5,498 nucleotides of DNA from Comamonadaceae bacterium (GCA_947455585.1 CANGOY010000148.1:1-5498); one strand, 5' to 3'; shown: positions 1-5,498, counted from the first letter of the stretch. Translations and numbers: made by a program. The notes: a model not told the origin generated them from the letters alone.

Positions 1-303
1 CCCGTCATCTCCGGTGGCGCACCAGCACCTCACCCCATTCAAGGCATTGGCGCTGGCTTCATTCCTAAGAACTTGGATACCTCATTGCTCGATGGTGTGA
101 TTCAAGTCGAGGCCGATGCCGCCCGCGAAATGGGTCGCCGCAGTGCGACAGAAGAAGGCTTGTTGGTTGGCATTTCATCAGGCGCCACGCTGGCGGCGAT
201 TGCACAAAAGCTACCCGAAATTCCAGCGGGTGCAACCGTGCTGGGCTTTAACTACGACACGGGCGAACGTTATTTGTCAGTGGAAGGTTATCTGCCCGTT
301 TAA
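1..303 (+). CDS. cysK: Cysteine synthase A, C-terminal part (5' truncated by window edge)
   Basis: O-acetylserine sulfhydrylase makes L-cysteine from O-acetylserine and sulfide with a pyridoxal-phosphate (PLP) cofactor in the cytoplasm. Frame 1 is open from base 1 to the TAA at 301-303 and gives the last 100 residues of a protein that is normally about 300-320 long. Seen in order: a GG-x-P-x-P-H-x-IQGIGAGFIP block (the substrate/PLP-proximal loop of CysK), KNLDTSLLD, then EEGLLVGISSGA, whose serine contacts the PLP pyridine nitrogen in this family, and a terminal DTGERYLS motif. The IQGIGAGFIP/KNLDTSL wording matches CysK better than CysM, whose equivalent region reads more like GTGYIP. The active-site lysine and the start lie upstream of the window. 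The gene ends 17 bases before a strong terminator and converges on the J-domain gene. Confidence 0.93.
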   Translation, partial: PVISGGAPAPHPIQGIGAGFIPKNLDTSLLDGVIQVEADAAREMGRRSATEEGLLVGISSGATLAAIAQKLPEIPAGATVLGFNYDTGERYLSVEGYLPV

Positions 304-320
304 CTGTCCATGACGATGAA

Positions 321-348
321 AAGGCTCGCAAACATGCGAGCCTTTTTT
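321..348. terminator. Rho-independent terminator, probably bidirectional
   Basis: A perfect 10-bp stem, AAGGCTCGCA (321-330) paired with TGCGAGCCTT (335-344), closes the 4-base loop AACA. On the plus strand it is followed by T residues through 348 (six in a row, 343-348), which is classic for ending cysK. On the minus strand the hairpin is followed by four T residues (complement of 319-322) and begins 18 bases after the stop of the J-domain gene, so it probably ends that convergent transcript too, less strongly. Confidence 0.92.
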
Positions 349-362
349 ATTTCTGCACCGTG

Positions 363-1484
363 TTATCGGTACAGCAACCTATCCAAGTCCGTCAGCTCTG
401 CCCGCGCTTCTTTGGCCAACTGGGCTTGTTCTTTGAGCCAACGTTTGAGCTCTGCTTCGTTTTGAATGCGGCGCAGGTCACGCTCTAGCGTGTCGACCTC
501 GTGCTCTTTGTCGCGCAGCTGAATGGCCAGCGCGCGCGCCAAGCTCTCGGCGCTGATGTGGTCGAGCTCGTTCACACCAAGGTAGTGGCGAATTTCAAAC
601 TGGGCTTGTGCTTCGTCTTCTTCCAACGCTTCCACTTGCTCTTTGAGCAGCAGGCACATGGCGTTGAGTTTGTCATCGGCCATACGGCTCAAAACCGCGC
701 TGTCGATTTGCGCCAATTGCAGTTGTAGCTTGAGCAACTCGGATAAGTTCTTGCGGTCATACGCGGCATTGACTTCGCTCATCAACGCGGTCTTGCGCAA
801 GCGCTCAGCCTCATCGGGTTCGCGGTCAGGGTGCAAAGCGCTGGCGAGTTGGCGGTACACGGTACGCAGCGCGGTATTGGCATCCATTTTTTGCTGCGCG
901 TCTTTGAGCTGACGGGCCGCTGGTTTTTTCTTGGCCTTCTTGGCTTGGCGTTTGTCTTCGAGGCGTTGCTGTTGCTCGCGATATTGGCGCAAACCAGCTT
1001 CAAACACCGCCTCTGCGGTGTGCAAGTCGTCTGCGCCGTGCAAGGGCTTGCCGAACAAATCTTCAAACACTGACTTTGCATGCTCAGCGCCTGCACGTGC
1101 CTCTTCGGCCAAGGCCTGTGCGTCTTCTTCGCTGTGGTGCTGGTTGAACACGGCTTGTACTTGGCCGTCGTTCTTGTGTTCCAGCGCTTCGCACAAGGCC
1201 AGGATGATTTGCGTGGCGCTGCGTCGGTGCGAGGCAGTCAGCTCTGCTTGATGCAGGCGGCCATCTAAAAACAGCAACAGATTTTTACGCGCGGCGTCTT
1301 CTTGGTTCTTCAAGGCATTCATCGCAGTTAAATGGCTGCTGCGGTGCTGTGTGGACAAAGCCTCTAGCGTGGCGATTGAATCAGACAACTGCGACACACG
1401 CGCCAACAAGGTATTGAAACGTTTTTGTGCAGGCGTGAGTTCAGCATCAGGCTGAATGGCAACGGTCGCCACTGCTTGGCACAT
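363..1484 (-). CDS. J-domain (DnaJ-like) co-chaperone with central HPD motif
   Basis: The 373-residue protein has a J-domain-like core in its middle. A helix-II segment with YRQLASALHPDRE (HPD at about residues 218-220) is followed by a helix-III segment ending SEVNAAYDRKNL. The HPD tripeptide is what J proteins use to stimulate the ATPase of DnaK/Hsp70. There is no Gly/Phe linker and no CxxCxGxG zinc repeats, so it is not DnaJ itself. A basic stretch (DKRQAKKAKKK, about 177-187) precedes the J region. The rest is Glu/Ala/Gln/Leu-rich and probably coiled coil, with no signal peptide or membrane segment. Start choice: the frame stays open to a TTG at 1517, four bases from the htpX stop, but that TTG has no Shine-Dalgarno. 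The ATG at 1484 has a weak GGA upstream and is preferred; the TTG start would give 384 residues. It lies directly downstream of htpX, probably in one transcript. Client and partner are unknown. Confidence 0.8.
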   Translation of the reverse strand: MCQAVATVAIQPDAELTPAQKRFNTLLARVSQLSDSIATLEALSTQHRSSHLTAMNALKNQEDAARKNLLLFLDGRLHQAELTASHRRSATQIILALCEALEHKNDGQVQAVFNQHHSEEDAQALAEEARAGAEHAKSVFEDLFGKPLHGADDLHTAEAVFEAGLRQYREQQQRLEDKRQAKKAKKKPAARQLKDAQQKMDANTALRTVYRQLASALHPDREPDEAERLRKTALMSEVNAAYDRKNLSELLKLQLQLAQIDSAVLSRMADDKLNAMCLLLKEQVEALEEDEAQAQFEIRHYLGVNELDHISAESLARALAIQLRDKEHEVDTLERDLRRIQNEAELKRWLKEQAQLAKEARAELTDLDRLLYR

Positions 1485-1520
1485 GGCGACCGTCCAGGGA
1501 GATTGAGGCGAGTTCAAAAA

Positions 1521-2393
1521 TCAGCGCGCCGCTTGCAACGCCGCAATACGCTCTTCCAACGGTGGGTGCGAGGCAAACAACTTACCCAAACCACCGGTGA
1601 TGCCCATGGCAGCCACGCTGGTGGGCAGCTCGCCCGCTTGCATGCTGTTGAGGCGAGCCAAAGCGTTGATCATGGGTTGCTTGTTGCCCAAGAGTTGTGC
1701 CGAGCCTTCGTCCGCACGAAACTCACGGTGGCGACTGAACCACGCCACGATCATGCTGGCCACAAAGCCCAGCAAAATGTCGAGTACAAAGCTGGTGATG
1801 TAGTAGCCCATGCCGGGGCCAGTGGATTCGTCGTCTTTGCTGCGCAACATGCTGTCGACAAAGTAGCCGATGACGCGACTCAAGAACACCACAAAGGTGT
1901 TAAGTACGCCTTGGATGAGTGTGAGCGTGACCATGTCGCCATTGGCCACGTGAGCAATTTCATGACCAAGTACGGCTTCAATTTCTTCTTTGGTCATGCC
2001 TTGCAGCAAGCCAGTAGACACAGCTACCAGGGCTGAGTTTTTGAAAGCGCCCGTGGCGAACGCGTTGGGCTCGCCTTCGTAAATAGCCACTTCAGGCATG
2101 GTGATGCCCGCACGTTCAGACAAACGTTGCACCACGCTGACCAGCCAAGCTTCGTCTTGGTTAGCGGGTTGGTTGATGACGTGCGCACCCGTGCTCCACT
2201 TGGCCATAGGCTTGCTCATCAAGAGCGAAATGATGGCGCCGCCAAAACCCATGATGAGCGAGAAGCCCAGCAAGGCCGACAAGTTCAAGCCGTTGGCGGT
2301 GAGGTAGCGATTGACGCCGAGCAAACTGGCGACGACCCCCAGCACCACCATGACGGCGAGGTTGGTGAGGACGAACAGAAGAATGCGTTTCAT
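1521..2393 (-). CDS. htpX: Membrane-bound zinc metalloprotease HtpX (M48B family)
   Basis: HtpX is an inner-membrane endopeptidase that degrades damaged or misassembled membrane proteins alongside FtsH. The 290-residue product is close to the 293 of E. coli HtpX. Two N-terminal membrane helices (about residues 4-24 and 37-58) precede the cytoplasmic catalytic part. The zinc motif HEIAH is at 144-148 (two His ligands plus catalytic Glu), and EFRAD at 224-228 supplies the expected third ligand, Glu224. NAFATG (110-115) and SHPPLEERI (275-283) are also family hallmarks. Hydrophobic stretches at about 154-178 and 197-219 are the other two membrane segments. The ATG at 2393 is chosen because AAGGA sits 4 bases upstream and the protein begins MKRILLF, as in homologues; an in-frame TTG at 2414 is less likely. 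The J-domain gene follows 36 bases after the TGA stop (or overlaps into this gap with its TTG start). Confidence 0.96.
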   Translation of the reverse strand: MKRILLFVLTNLAVMVVLGVVASLLGVNRYLTANGLNLSALLGFSLIMGFGGAIISLLMSKPMAKWSTGAHVINQPANQDEAWLVSVVQRLSERAGITMPEVAIYEGEPNAFATGAFKNSALVAVSTGLLQGMTKEEIEAVLGHEIAHVANGDMVTLTLIQGVLNTFVVFLSRVIGYFVDSMLRSKDDESTGPGMGYYITSFVLDILLGFVASMIVAWFSRHREFRADEGSAQLLGNKQPMINALARLNSMQAGELPTSVAAMGITGGLGKLFASHPPLEERIAALQAAR

Positions 2394-2397
2394 GGTT

Positions 2398-2402
2398 TCC
2401 TT
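2398..2402 (-). promoter_or_regulatory. Ribosome binding site of htpX
   Basis: On the minus strand GAAAAGGAAACC immediately precedes the ATG at 2393. The AAGGA core is 4 bases from the start codon. It decides in favour of the ATG over the in-frame TTG at 2414. Confidence 0.75.
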
Positions 2403-2437
2403 TTCAGCGGGCAATACAAAGGTCCGCTGTCGCGAAT

Positions 2438-2463
2438 GGTAGGGGTGAATGATTGCAATTCAA
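2438..2463 (-). promoter_or_regulatory. Candidate sigma-32-like heat-shock promoter of htpX
   Basis: Reading the minus strand, ATTGAAT (its TTGAAT at 2463-2458) resembles the CTTGAAA -35 element. After 12 bases comes CCCCTACC (2445-2438), resembling the CCCCATnT -10 element. The spacing is within the range accepted for sigma-32, and a start near 2431 would leave a leader of about 37 bases with the AAGGA site at its end. The -10 matches well only in the CCCC part. htpX is heat-inducible in E. coli, which fits, but this is a motif reading rather than proof. Confidence 0.35.
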
Positions 2464-2493
2464 TGCACGGCTGTTAAAAAAACCACACGGAAA

Positions 2494-3498
2494 TTAGGCC
2501 ACTTCACGCTTGGGACGAAACACATTGGTTTCTTCGTAATACGCCCGCTCTGCATTGGCAGCACACCAGCCAGGCACACCCAACACGGGCAGAGGTTCGT
2601 AGGGTTTGGTGGCGAGTTTGGCCGGTTGCAGGTCTTGCACCAACCATGCATCCAGCGCGGGTTCATCGTGCGGGTTGACCGCGCTGTCCACGCGGTACAC
2701 ATGGCCGGTGATGGACTTGTAGGGCGTGACGAGTTTTTCAAGCAACGCGTGACCGAACAACACCAGATGCACGTGTTGCCATTGCTCACGCAAATCCACA
2801 AACAGCTTGAGCCAATCACGCGCTTGCAGCGCAGCCCACACATCGTCGGGCGCGTGCATGAGCACCACGTTTTCATCAAACAGCGTGAGCGCATCGCGCA
2901 CGGGGCCGCGTGTGGCGCGAACGCCTTGGGTTTCAATCTCTACGGCTTGCAGTTGGTTCAAGCGGCGCTTGGCCAGCGGGAAACGATGCCAGCACAAACC
3001 GTTGAAGAAGTCATGCAGACCGTCGCGTGTGGGGACTTGCGCGGTTTTGAAGATGAAGTCTTCGTAGGCTTGGCCTTCGGGCAGTTTTGATTGGGGGACG
3101 AACTTCACTTCTTTGGCATCGCCAAGCGCGAGGCCAGCACGGGTCATGTTCACGCTCGCTGCGCTCGCAATATCACCCGAGCCCGCTCTGGCCTCGCGCT
3201 TGGCTATAGGTTGGTGCGCTGCTGCGTGGCAATTCAACGTTCCTGGTTGTCGCGATTTTTTTTGCAGTGCGTTGAGGGCTTCAGCCACGTTTTGCTGTTG
3301 CAGTGCTTGACATGCTGTGGGCTCGCCCAATTCGCGCCAAGGCTCGAACCACGGCTGTGACCAATCGATATTGGCCAACACAGCACCACCAAACACTTCT
3401 GGCTTGGCGACTTCAGCCGCTGCGTTGCTGCAACGGGCCGTATTGGGTGTGAGCGTTGCGGCTGAGGTGCTGGCGGTTTTCTTTAAACCACGCGCCAA
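2494..3498 (-). CDS. DUF3025-domain protein of unknown function, with internal palindromic insertion
   Basis: I recognise a DUF3025-family protein, but its biochemical function is not known. Family-typical blocks are IDWSQPWFEPWRELGEP (44-60), VKFVPQSKLPEGQAYEDFIF (131-150), VPTRDGLHDFFNGLCWHRFP (155-174) followed by KRRLNQLQ, RDALTLFDEN (201-210), and LFGHALLEKLVTPYKSITGH (247-266). No signal peptide or membrane segment is evident, so it is probably cytoplasmic. Residues 99-126 are encoded by an 84-bp palindrome and look like an insertion between two conserved blocks; residues 80-98 are also unlike the family. A run of eight A (3256-3263) lies just before this region. The longest start, TTG at 3498, overlaps the pyrC stop by 16 bases, suggesting translational coupling. 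Other possible starts are GTG 3396, GTG 3381 or TTG 3378; the first ATG is inside the palindrome, too late to keep the IDWS block. The start is therefore uncertain. Confidence 0.85.
   Translation of the reverse strand: MARGLKKTASTSAATLTPNTARCSNAAAEVAKPEVFGGAVLANIDWSQPWFEPWRELGEPTACQALQQQNVAEALNALQKKSRQPGTLNCHAAAHQPIAKREARAGSGDIASAASVNMTRAGLALGDAKEVKFVPQSKLPEGQAYEDFIFKTAQVPTRDGLHDFFNGLCWHRFPLAKRRLNQLQAVEIETQGVRATRGPVRDALTLFDENVVLMHAPDDVWAALQARDWLKLFVDLREQWQHVHLVLFGHALLEKLVTPYKSITGHVYRVDSAVNPHDEPALDAWLVQDLQPAKLATKPYEPLPVLGVPGWCAANAERAYYEETNVFRPKREVA
3121..3204. repeat. 84-bp palindromic (hairpin) element inside the DUF3025 coding sequence
   Basis: GCCAAGCGCGAGGCCAG (3121-3137) is the perfect reverse complement of 3188-3204, giving 17-bp arms. 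A second imperfect stem lies inside: CGGGTCATGTT (3140-3150) against 3169-3179, 9 of 11 matching. The tip (3151-3168) contains CGCTCGC twice, separated by TG. One mismatch outside the arms, two more pairs fit, so the true ends may be a few bases further out. The 84 bases are exactly 28 codons in the DUF3025 frame (residues 99-126, starting AKREARAG and ending TRAGLALG) without a stop. No second copy is visible in this window. Confidence 0.85.
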
Positions 3499-4514
3499 GG
3501 CAGTGTCTCGCCAGAGCGCAGGGGCTTTAAGTCGGCTTCGCCGAAAGCAAAGCTCTCGGGCGGTGTCCAGCTTTCTTTGCGCAGCGTCAGCGTGCCTGTG
3601 TTGCGAGGCAAACCGTAAAAGTCTGCGCCGTAGAAACTGGCAAAGCCTTCAAGCTTGTCGAGCGCACCTGCGTTGTCAAATGCTTCGGCGTACATGGGCA
3701 TGGCGGCGTGGGCTGTGTAGCAACCGGCGCAACCGGTGGCGTGTTCTTTGAGATTCGCGGGGTGCGGCGCGCTATCGGTGCCCAAGAAAAATTTGGGTGA
3801 GCCACTGGTAGCTGCTTGCAACAAAGCTTGGCGATGTGTCTCGCGCTTCAACACAGGCAAGCAGTAATAGTGCGGGCGAATGCCACCGGTGAAGATGGCG
3901 TTGCGGTTGTACAGCAAGTGGTGCGCGGTGATGGTCGCGCCTGTGTACTGGTCGCTGTCAGCCACATATTGCGCGGCTTCGGCGGTGGTGATGTGCTCGA
4001 ACACAATTTTGAGTTCGGGAAAGTCTTTGCGCAGCGGAATGAGCTGGGTGTCGATGAACACGGCTTCGCGGTCAAACAAGTCGATGTCGCTGCTCGTGAC
4101 TTCACCGTGCACCAACAACAACATGCCCGCCTTTTGCATGGCTTCGAGTGTTTTGTAGGTCTTGCGCAGGTCGGTCACGCCGGCATCGCTGTTGGTGGTG
4201 GCGCCTGCAGGGTAGAGCTTAGCTGCAACCACACCTGCGTCTTTGGCGCGGGCGATTTCGTCAGCGGGCAAATTGTCGGTGAGGTAGAGCGTCATCAAAG
4301 GCTCGAAGCTCATGCCCTGTGGTACGGCAGCCGAGATGCGTTCTTTGTAGGCCAGGGCTTGTGCTGTCGTGGTGACGGGGGGCCTGAGGTTGGGCATGAT
4401 GACGGCGCGGCCAAATTCGGCGGCGGTGTGGGGCACCACGGTGTTGAGTGCAGCGCCATCGCGCACGTGCAGGTGCCAGTCGTCGGGTTTTGTGATGGTG
4501 AGTTGTTGCGTCAT
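3483..4514 (-). CDS. pyrC: Dihydroorotase (PyrC, class II)
   Basis: This cytoplasmic zinc enzyme interconverts N-carbamoyl-aspartate and dihydroorotate, the third step of pyrimidine synthesis. The 343-residue protein aligns end to end with the short class-II type (E. coli PyrC, 348). All binuclear-metal ligands are visible: His14 and His16 in DDWHLHVRDG, the lysine to be carboxylated, Lys99, in AAKLYPAGATTNS, His136 in LVHGE, His174 in VFEHIT, and Asp247 in LGTDSAPH. Substrate-binding MPNLRPP (40-46) and the catalytic-loop region are also present. The ATG at 4514 starts MTQQLTITKPDDWH as expected for the family; the frame is open further upstream, but only across the hairpin region. No clear Shine-Dalgarno is seen (AATAAAAGC precedes the ATG). 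The gene abuts or overlaps the DUF3025 gene downstream. Upstream lies a structured 351-base gap that must hold its promoter unless it is read through from gltL. Confidence 0.97.
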   Translation of the reverse strand: MTQQLTITKPDDWHLHVRDGAALNTVVPHTAAEFGRAVIMPNLRPPVTTTAQALAYKERISAAVPQGMSFEPLMTLYLTDNLPADEIARAKDAGVVAAKLYPAGATTNSDAGVTDLRKTYKTLEAMQKAGMLLLVHGEVTSSDIDLFDREAVFIDTQLIPLRKDFPELKIVFEHITTAEAAQYVADSDQYTGATITAHHLLYNRNAIFTGGIRPHYYCLPVLKRETHRQALLQAATSGSPKFFLGTDSAPHPANLKEHATGCAGCYTAHAAMPMYAEAFDNAGALDKLEGFASFYGADFYGLPRNTGTLTLRKESWTPPESFAFGEADLKPLRSGETLPWRVV

Positions 4515-4554
4515 GCTTTTATTGTCGACGAAGTTGGCGTTATTTCTGAGCTCG

Positions 4555-4632
4555 CTGTGGGCGTAGGCAGTGGGCAGGTTCCTCATGCTGGAGTACCAGA
4601 AATCGTCACCTGCCCACTGCCTCCACCCACAG
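4555..4632. repeat. Long hairpin 1 upstream of pyrC
   Basis: Bases 4555-4579 pair with 4608-4632 over 25 positions with only two mismatches; the inner 15 pairs (4565-4579 with 4608-4622) are perfect. The stem starts CTGTGGGCG and ends GGGCAGGT. The 28-base apex (4580-4607) carries the 24-nt conserved tip at 4582-4605, which itself can form a small CTGG-AGTA-CCAG hairpin. The base of the stem is 40 bases upstream of the pyrC start, so it would sit in the leader of any pyrC transcript starting further upstream. Confidence 0.9.
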
Positions 4633-4815
4633 ACTGCGGCTGACAGAAGTTTGGTTTGGACTGTTGGTGAGCCAACGCTGTCGCAACAAAGAACGGACGC
4701 GTATACCAACCGCTAGCGTTAGCCAACGCAAACACAATCGCTCGAAATGTTTCAACCAGCACCAGTTGCGCGGCTTGGGTGCGGCGGCTGGCGATTTCTG
4801 GTACTCCAGCATGAG
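4582..4815. repeat. Perfect 24-bp inverted repeat forming the tips of both hairpins
   Basis: Bases 4582-4605 (starting CTCATGCTGGAG, ending CAGAAATCG) are the exact reverse complement of 4792-4815. The copies are 186 bases apart. Each copy sits at the apex of its own hairpin, whose stems have unrelated sequences. Each copy could therefore be exposed as a loop or pair with the other copy in the same strand. Confidence 0.93.
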
Positions 4816-4842
4816 TCAGCCGCCGTACCCAAGCTGCGCAAC
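4765..4842. repeat. Long hairpin 2 just downstream of gltL
   Basis: Bases 4765-4790 pair with 4817-4842 over 26 positions with two mismatches. The stem starts GTTGCGCGGCTTGGG and ends GGCGGCTG, unlike the stem of hairpin 1. The 26-base apex (4791-4816) contains the second copy of the 24-nt tip, inverted. It lies 23 bases after the gltL stop codon and would be transcribed as the 3' end of gltL mRNA. Such a long stem could protect mRNA ends, but there is no T-run on the downstream side. Confidence 0.9.
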
Positions 4843-4843
4843 C

Positions 4844-4855
4844 CTCTCCGGAGAG
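4844..4855. repeat. 12-bp perfect palindrome next to gltL stop
   Basis: CTCTCCGGAGAG is fully self-complementary and lies between hairpin 2 and the gltL stop codon. It has no loop and no T-run after it on the gltL transcript side (T residues precede it instead), so it is not a terminator. It could be a protein-binding site or chance. Confidence 0.4.
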
Positions 4856-4865
4856 AAAACAAAAA

Positions 4866-5498
4866 TCAGTGCGCCAAGATTTTGTTCAAGAACTCTTTGG
4901 TGCGTGGTTGACGATTTTCGGGGTGGTTGAAGAATTCATCTTTCGAGCAATCCTCCAACACCTTGCCGCCCACATCCATGAAGATGACGCGACTGCCCAC
5001 TTTGCGGGCAAAGCCCATTTCGTGGGTCACGCACATCATGGTCATGCCCTCGTTGGCCAAGTCCACCATCACGTCCAACACCTCGCCCACCATTTCGGGG
5101 TCAAGGGCTGAAGTGGGTTCGTCAAACAACATCACGATGGGGTCCATGCTCAGGGCACGGGCAATGGCGACTCGTTGTTGTTGGCCGCCTGAGAGCTGGC
5201 CTGGGAACTTGTCTTTGTGCGCCATCAGGCCCACGCGCTCTAGGTATTTCAAACCGTGTGCGTGCGCTTCGTCTTCGCTGCGACCCAAGACTTTTTGCTG
5301 GGCAATGGTCAAGTTCTCAGTGACGGACAAATGTGGAAACAACTCAAAGTGCTGAAACACCATGCCCACGCGGCTGCGCAGTTTGGGCAGATTGGTGTCT
5401 TTGCCGTGCACGGCGATGCCGTCTACAAAAATCTCGCCTTCTTGGAAAGGCTCCAAGGCGTTGATGGTTTTGATGAGGGTGGATTTGCCTGAGCCTGA
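4866..5498 (-). CDS. gltL: Glutamate/aspartate ABC transporter ATP-binding protein, 5' truncated by window edge
   Basis: This is the nucleotide-binding subunit that drives a polar-amino-acid importer (PAAT family). 210 residues are visible; a full protein is about 240. The window opens inside Walker A (SGSGKST). Then come the Q-loop (VFQHFELFPHLSVTENLT), signature LSGGQQQR (visible residues 102-109), Walker B VMLFDEPTSALD, and H-loop VTHEMGFARKV. The wording LIKTINALEP, KLRSRVGMVFQHFELFPHLS and NEGMTMMCVTHEMGFARKV is nearly that of E. coli GltL, which argues for glutamate/aspartate over glutamine or arginine specificity. The partners gltI, gltJ and gltK would be expected upstream, outside the window to the right. 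The gene ends with TGA at 4866-4868, 23 bases before hairpin 2. Confidence 0.92.
   Translation of the reverse strand, partial: SGSGKSTLIKTINALEPFQEGEIFVDGIAVHGKDTNLPKLRSRVGMVFQHFELFPHLSVTENLTIAQQKVLGRSEDEAHAHGLKYLERVGLMAHKDKFPGQLSGGQQQRVAIARALSMDPIVMLFDEPTSALDPEMVGEVLDVMVDLANEGMTMMCVTHEMGFARKVGSRVIFMDVGGKVLEDCSKDEFFNHPENRQPRTKEFLNKILAH

Larger units (their letters stand above)
4515..4865. other. Structured non-coding gap between gltL and pyrC
   Basis: The gap of 351 bases has no convincing gene. Its open frames are short, lack recognisable homology, and are forced by the mirror structure of the hairpins. It contains, from left to right: the pyrC leader (4515-4554), hairpin 1 (4555-4632), a spacer (4633-4764), hairpin 2 (4765-4842), and a perfect 12-bp palindrome CTCTCCGGAGAG (4844-4855) next to the gltL stop. 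The spacer holds a small GTTGG-TGAG-CCAAC hairpin (4663-4676), a direct repeat AGCCAACGC (4670-4678 and 4721-4729), and a near-inverted partner AGCGTTAGC (4715-4723). No T-run follows either hairpin on either strand, so neither looks like an intrinsic terminator. I could not identify a good promoter for pyrC. Confidence 0.8.

Noticed and set aside
1425..2036. 203-codon plus-strand open frame antisense to htpX and the J-domain gene
   Set aside because: A shadow of the real minus-strand genes: His/Gln/Arg-rich translation with no family resemblance, crossing a gene boundary.
2475..2493. Terminator after the DUF3025 gene
   Set aside because: There is a run of seven T on the minus strand shortly after the stop, but no stable hairpin precedes it.
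3816..4643. 275-codon plus-strand open frame antisense to pyrC
   Set aside because: pyrC on the other strand is unambiguous with all active-site residues; this frame is a codon-bias artefact rich in Gly/Val/His.
4515..4709. N-terminal extension of PyrC by 65 residues in the same frame
   Set aside because: Dihydroorotases of this class begin right before DDWHLHVRDG; the extension is translated hairpin DNA.
4663..4729. Integron attC-like site (GTTAGCC with partially inverted CCAACGCT)
   Set aside because: The boxes do not match the RYYYAAC/GTTRRRY consensus, no integrase or cassette genes are present, and the flanking genes are housekeeping.
4606..4812. Minus-strand open frame of 68 codons between the hairpins, beginning MLEYQKSP
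   Set aside because: It starts inside a hairpin tip, covers repeat structure, has no ribosome site and no recognisable protein family; better explained by the inverted repeats.
4765..4842. Hairpin 2 as the intrinsic terminator of gltL
   Set aside because: The stem is long but no T-run follows on the minus strand (the sequence after it is TGGTGCTGGTTG), so rho-independent termination is not supported.

Overview
The window looks like ordinary chromosome of a betaproteobacterium, most likely a Burkholderiales/Comamonadaceae freshwater-type organism (Limnohabitans/Rhodoferax-like). This is inferred from moderate GC content, the style of the proteins (CysK, HtpX, PyrC, a DUF3025 protein next to pyrC, and a GltL-type ABC ATPase), and overall gene content. 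No phage, plasmid or insertion-sequence gene is visible, and there is no CRISPR array, tRNA or rRNA.

Layout: (1) 1-303, plus strand, is the C-terminal 100 residues of cysteine synthase A (cysK). (2) 321-348 is a strong, probably bidirectional hairpin terminator between convergent genes. (3) 363-2393, minus strand, holds htpX (membrane zinc protease) followed closely by a J-domain protein with a central HPD motif. This is a two-gene protein-quality-control unit with a possible heat-shock (sigma-32-like) promoter in front of htpX. (4) 2494-4514, minus strand, holds pyrC (dihydroorotase, all metal ligands present) and an overlapping or abutting DUF3025 gene. (5) 4515-4865 is a 351-base non-coding gap filled by an unusual structured element. 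(6) 4866-5498, minus strand, is the C-terminal 210 residues of a GltL-type glutamate/aspartate ABC transporter ATPase that runs off the right edge.

The genes are core metabolism and homeostasis: cysteine and pyrimidine synthesis, amino-acid uptake and envelope quality control. The novelty is in two structural DNA features. First, the DUF3025 gene carries an 84-bp palindromic element (17-bp perfect arms) exactly in frame, apparently adding 28 codons to the protein. It resembles in principle the protein-coding palindromic elements known from Rickettsia. Second, the gltL-pyrC gap has two long hairpins with 25-26 bp stems of unrelated sequence. Both carry the same 24-nt sequence at the tip, in inverted orientation, so the two tips form a perfect 24-bp inverted repeat and could pair with each other. 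Constant tips on variable stems are the reverse of ordinary REP-type repeats. I do not recognise this element as a described family.
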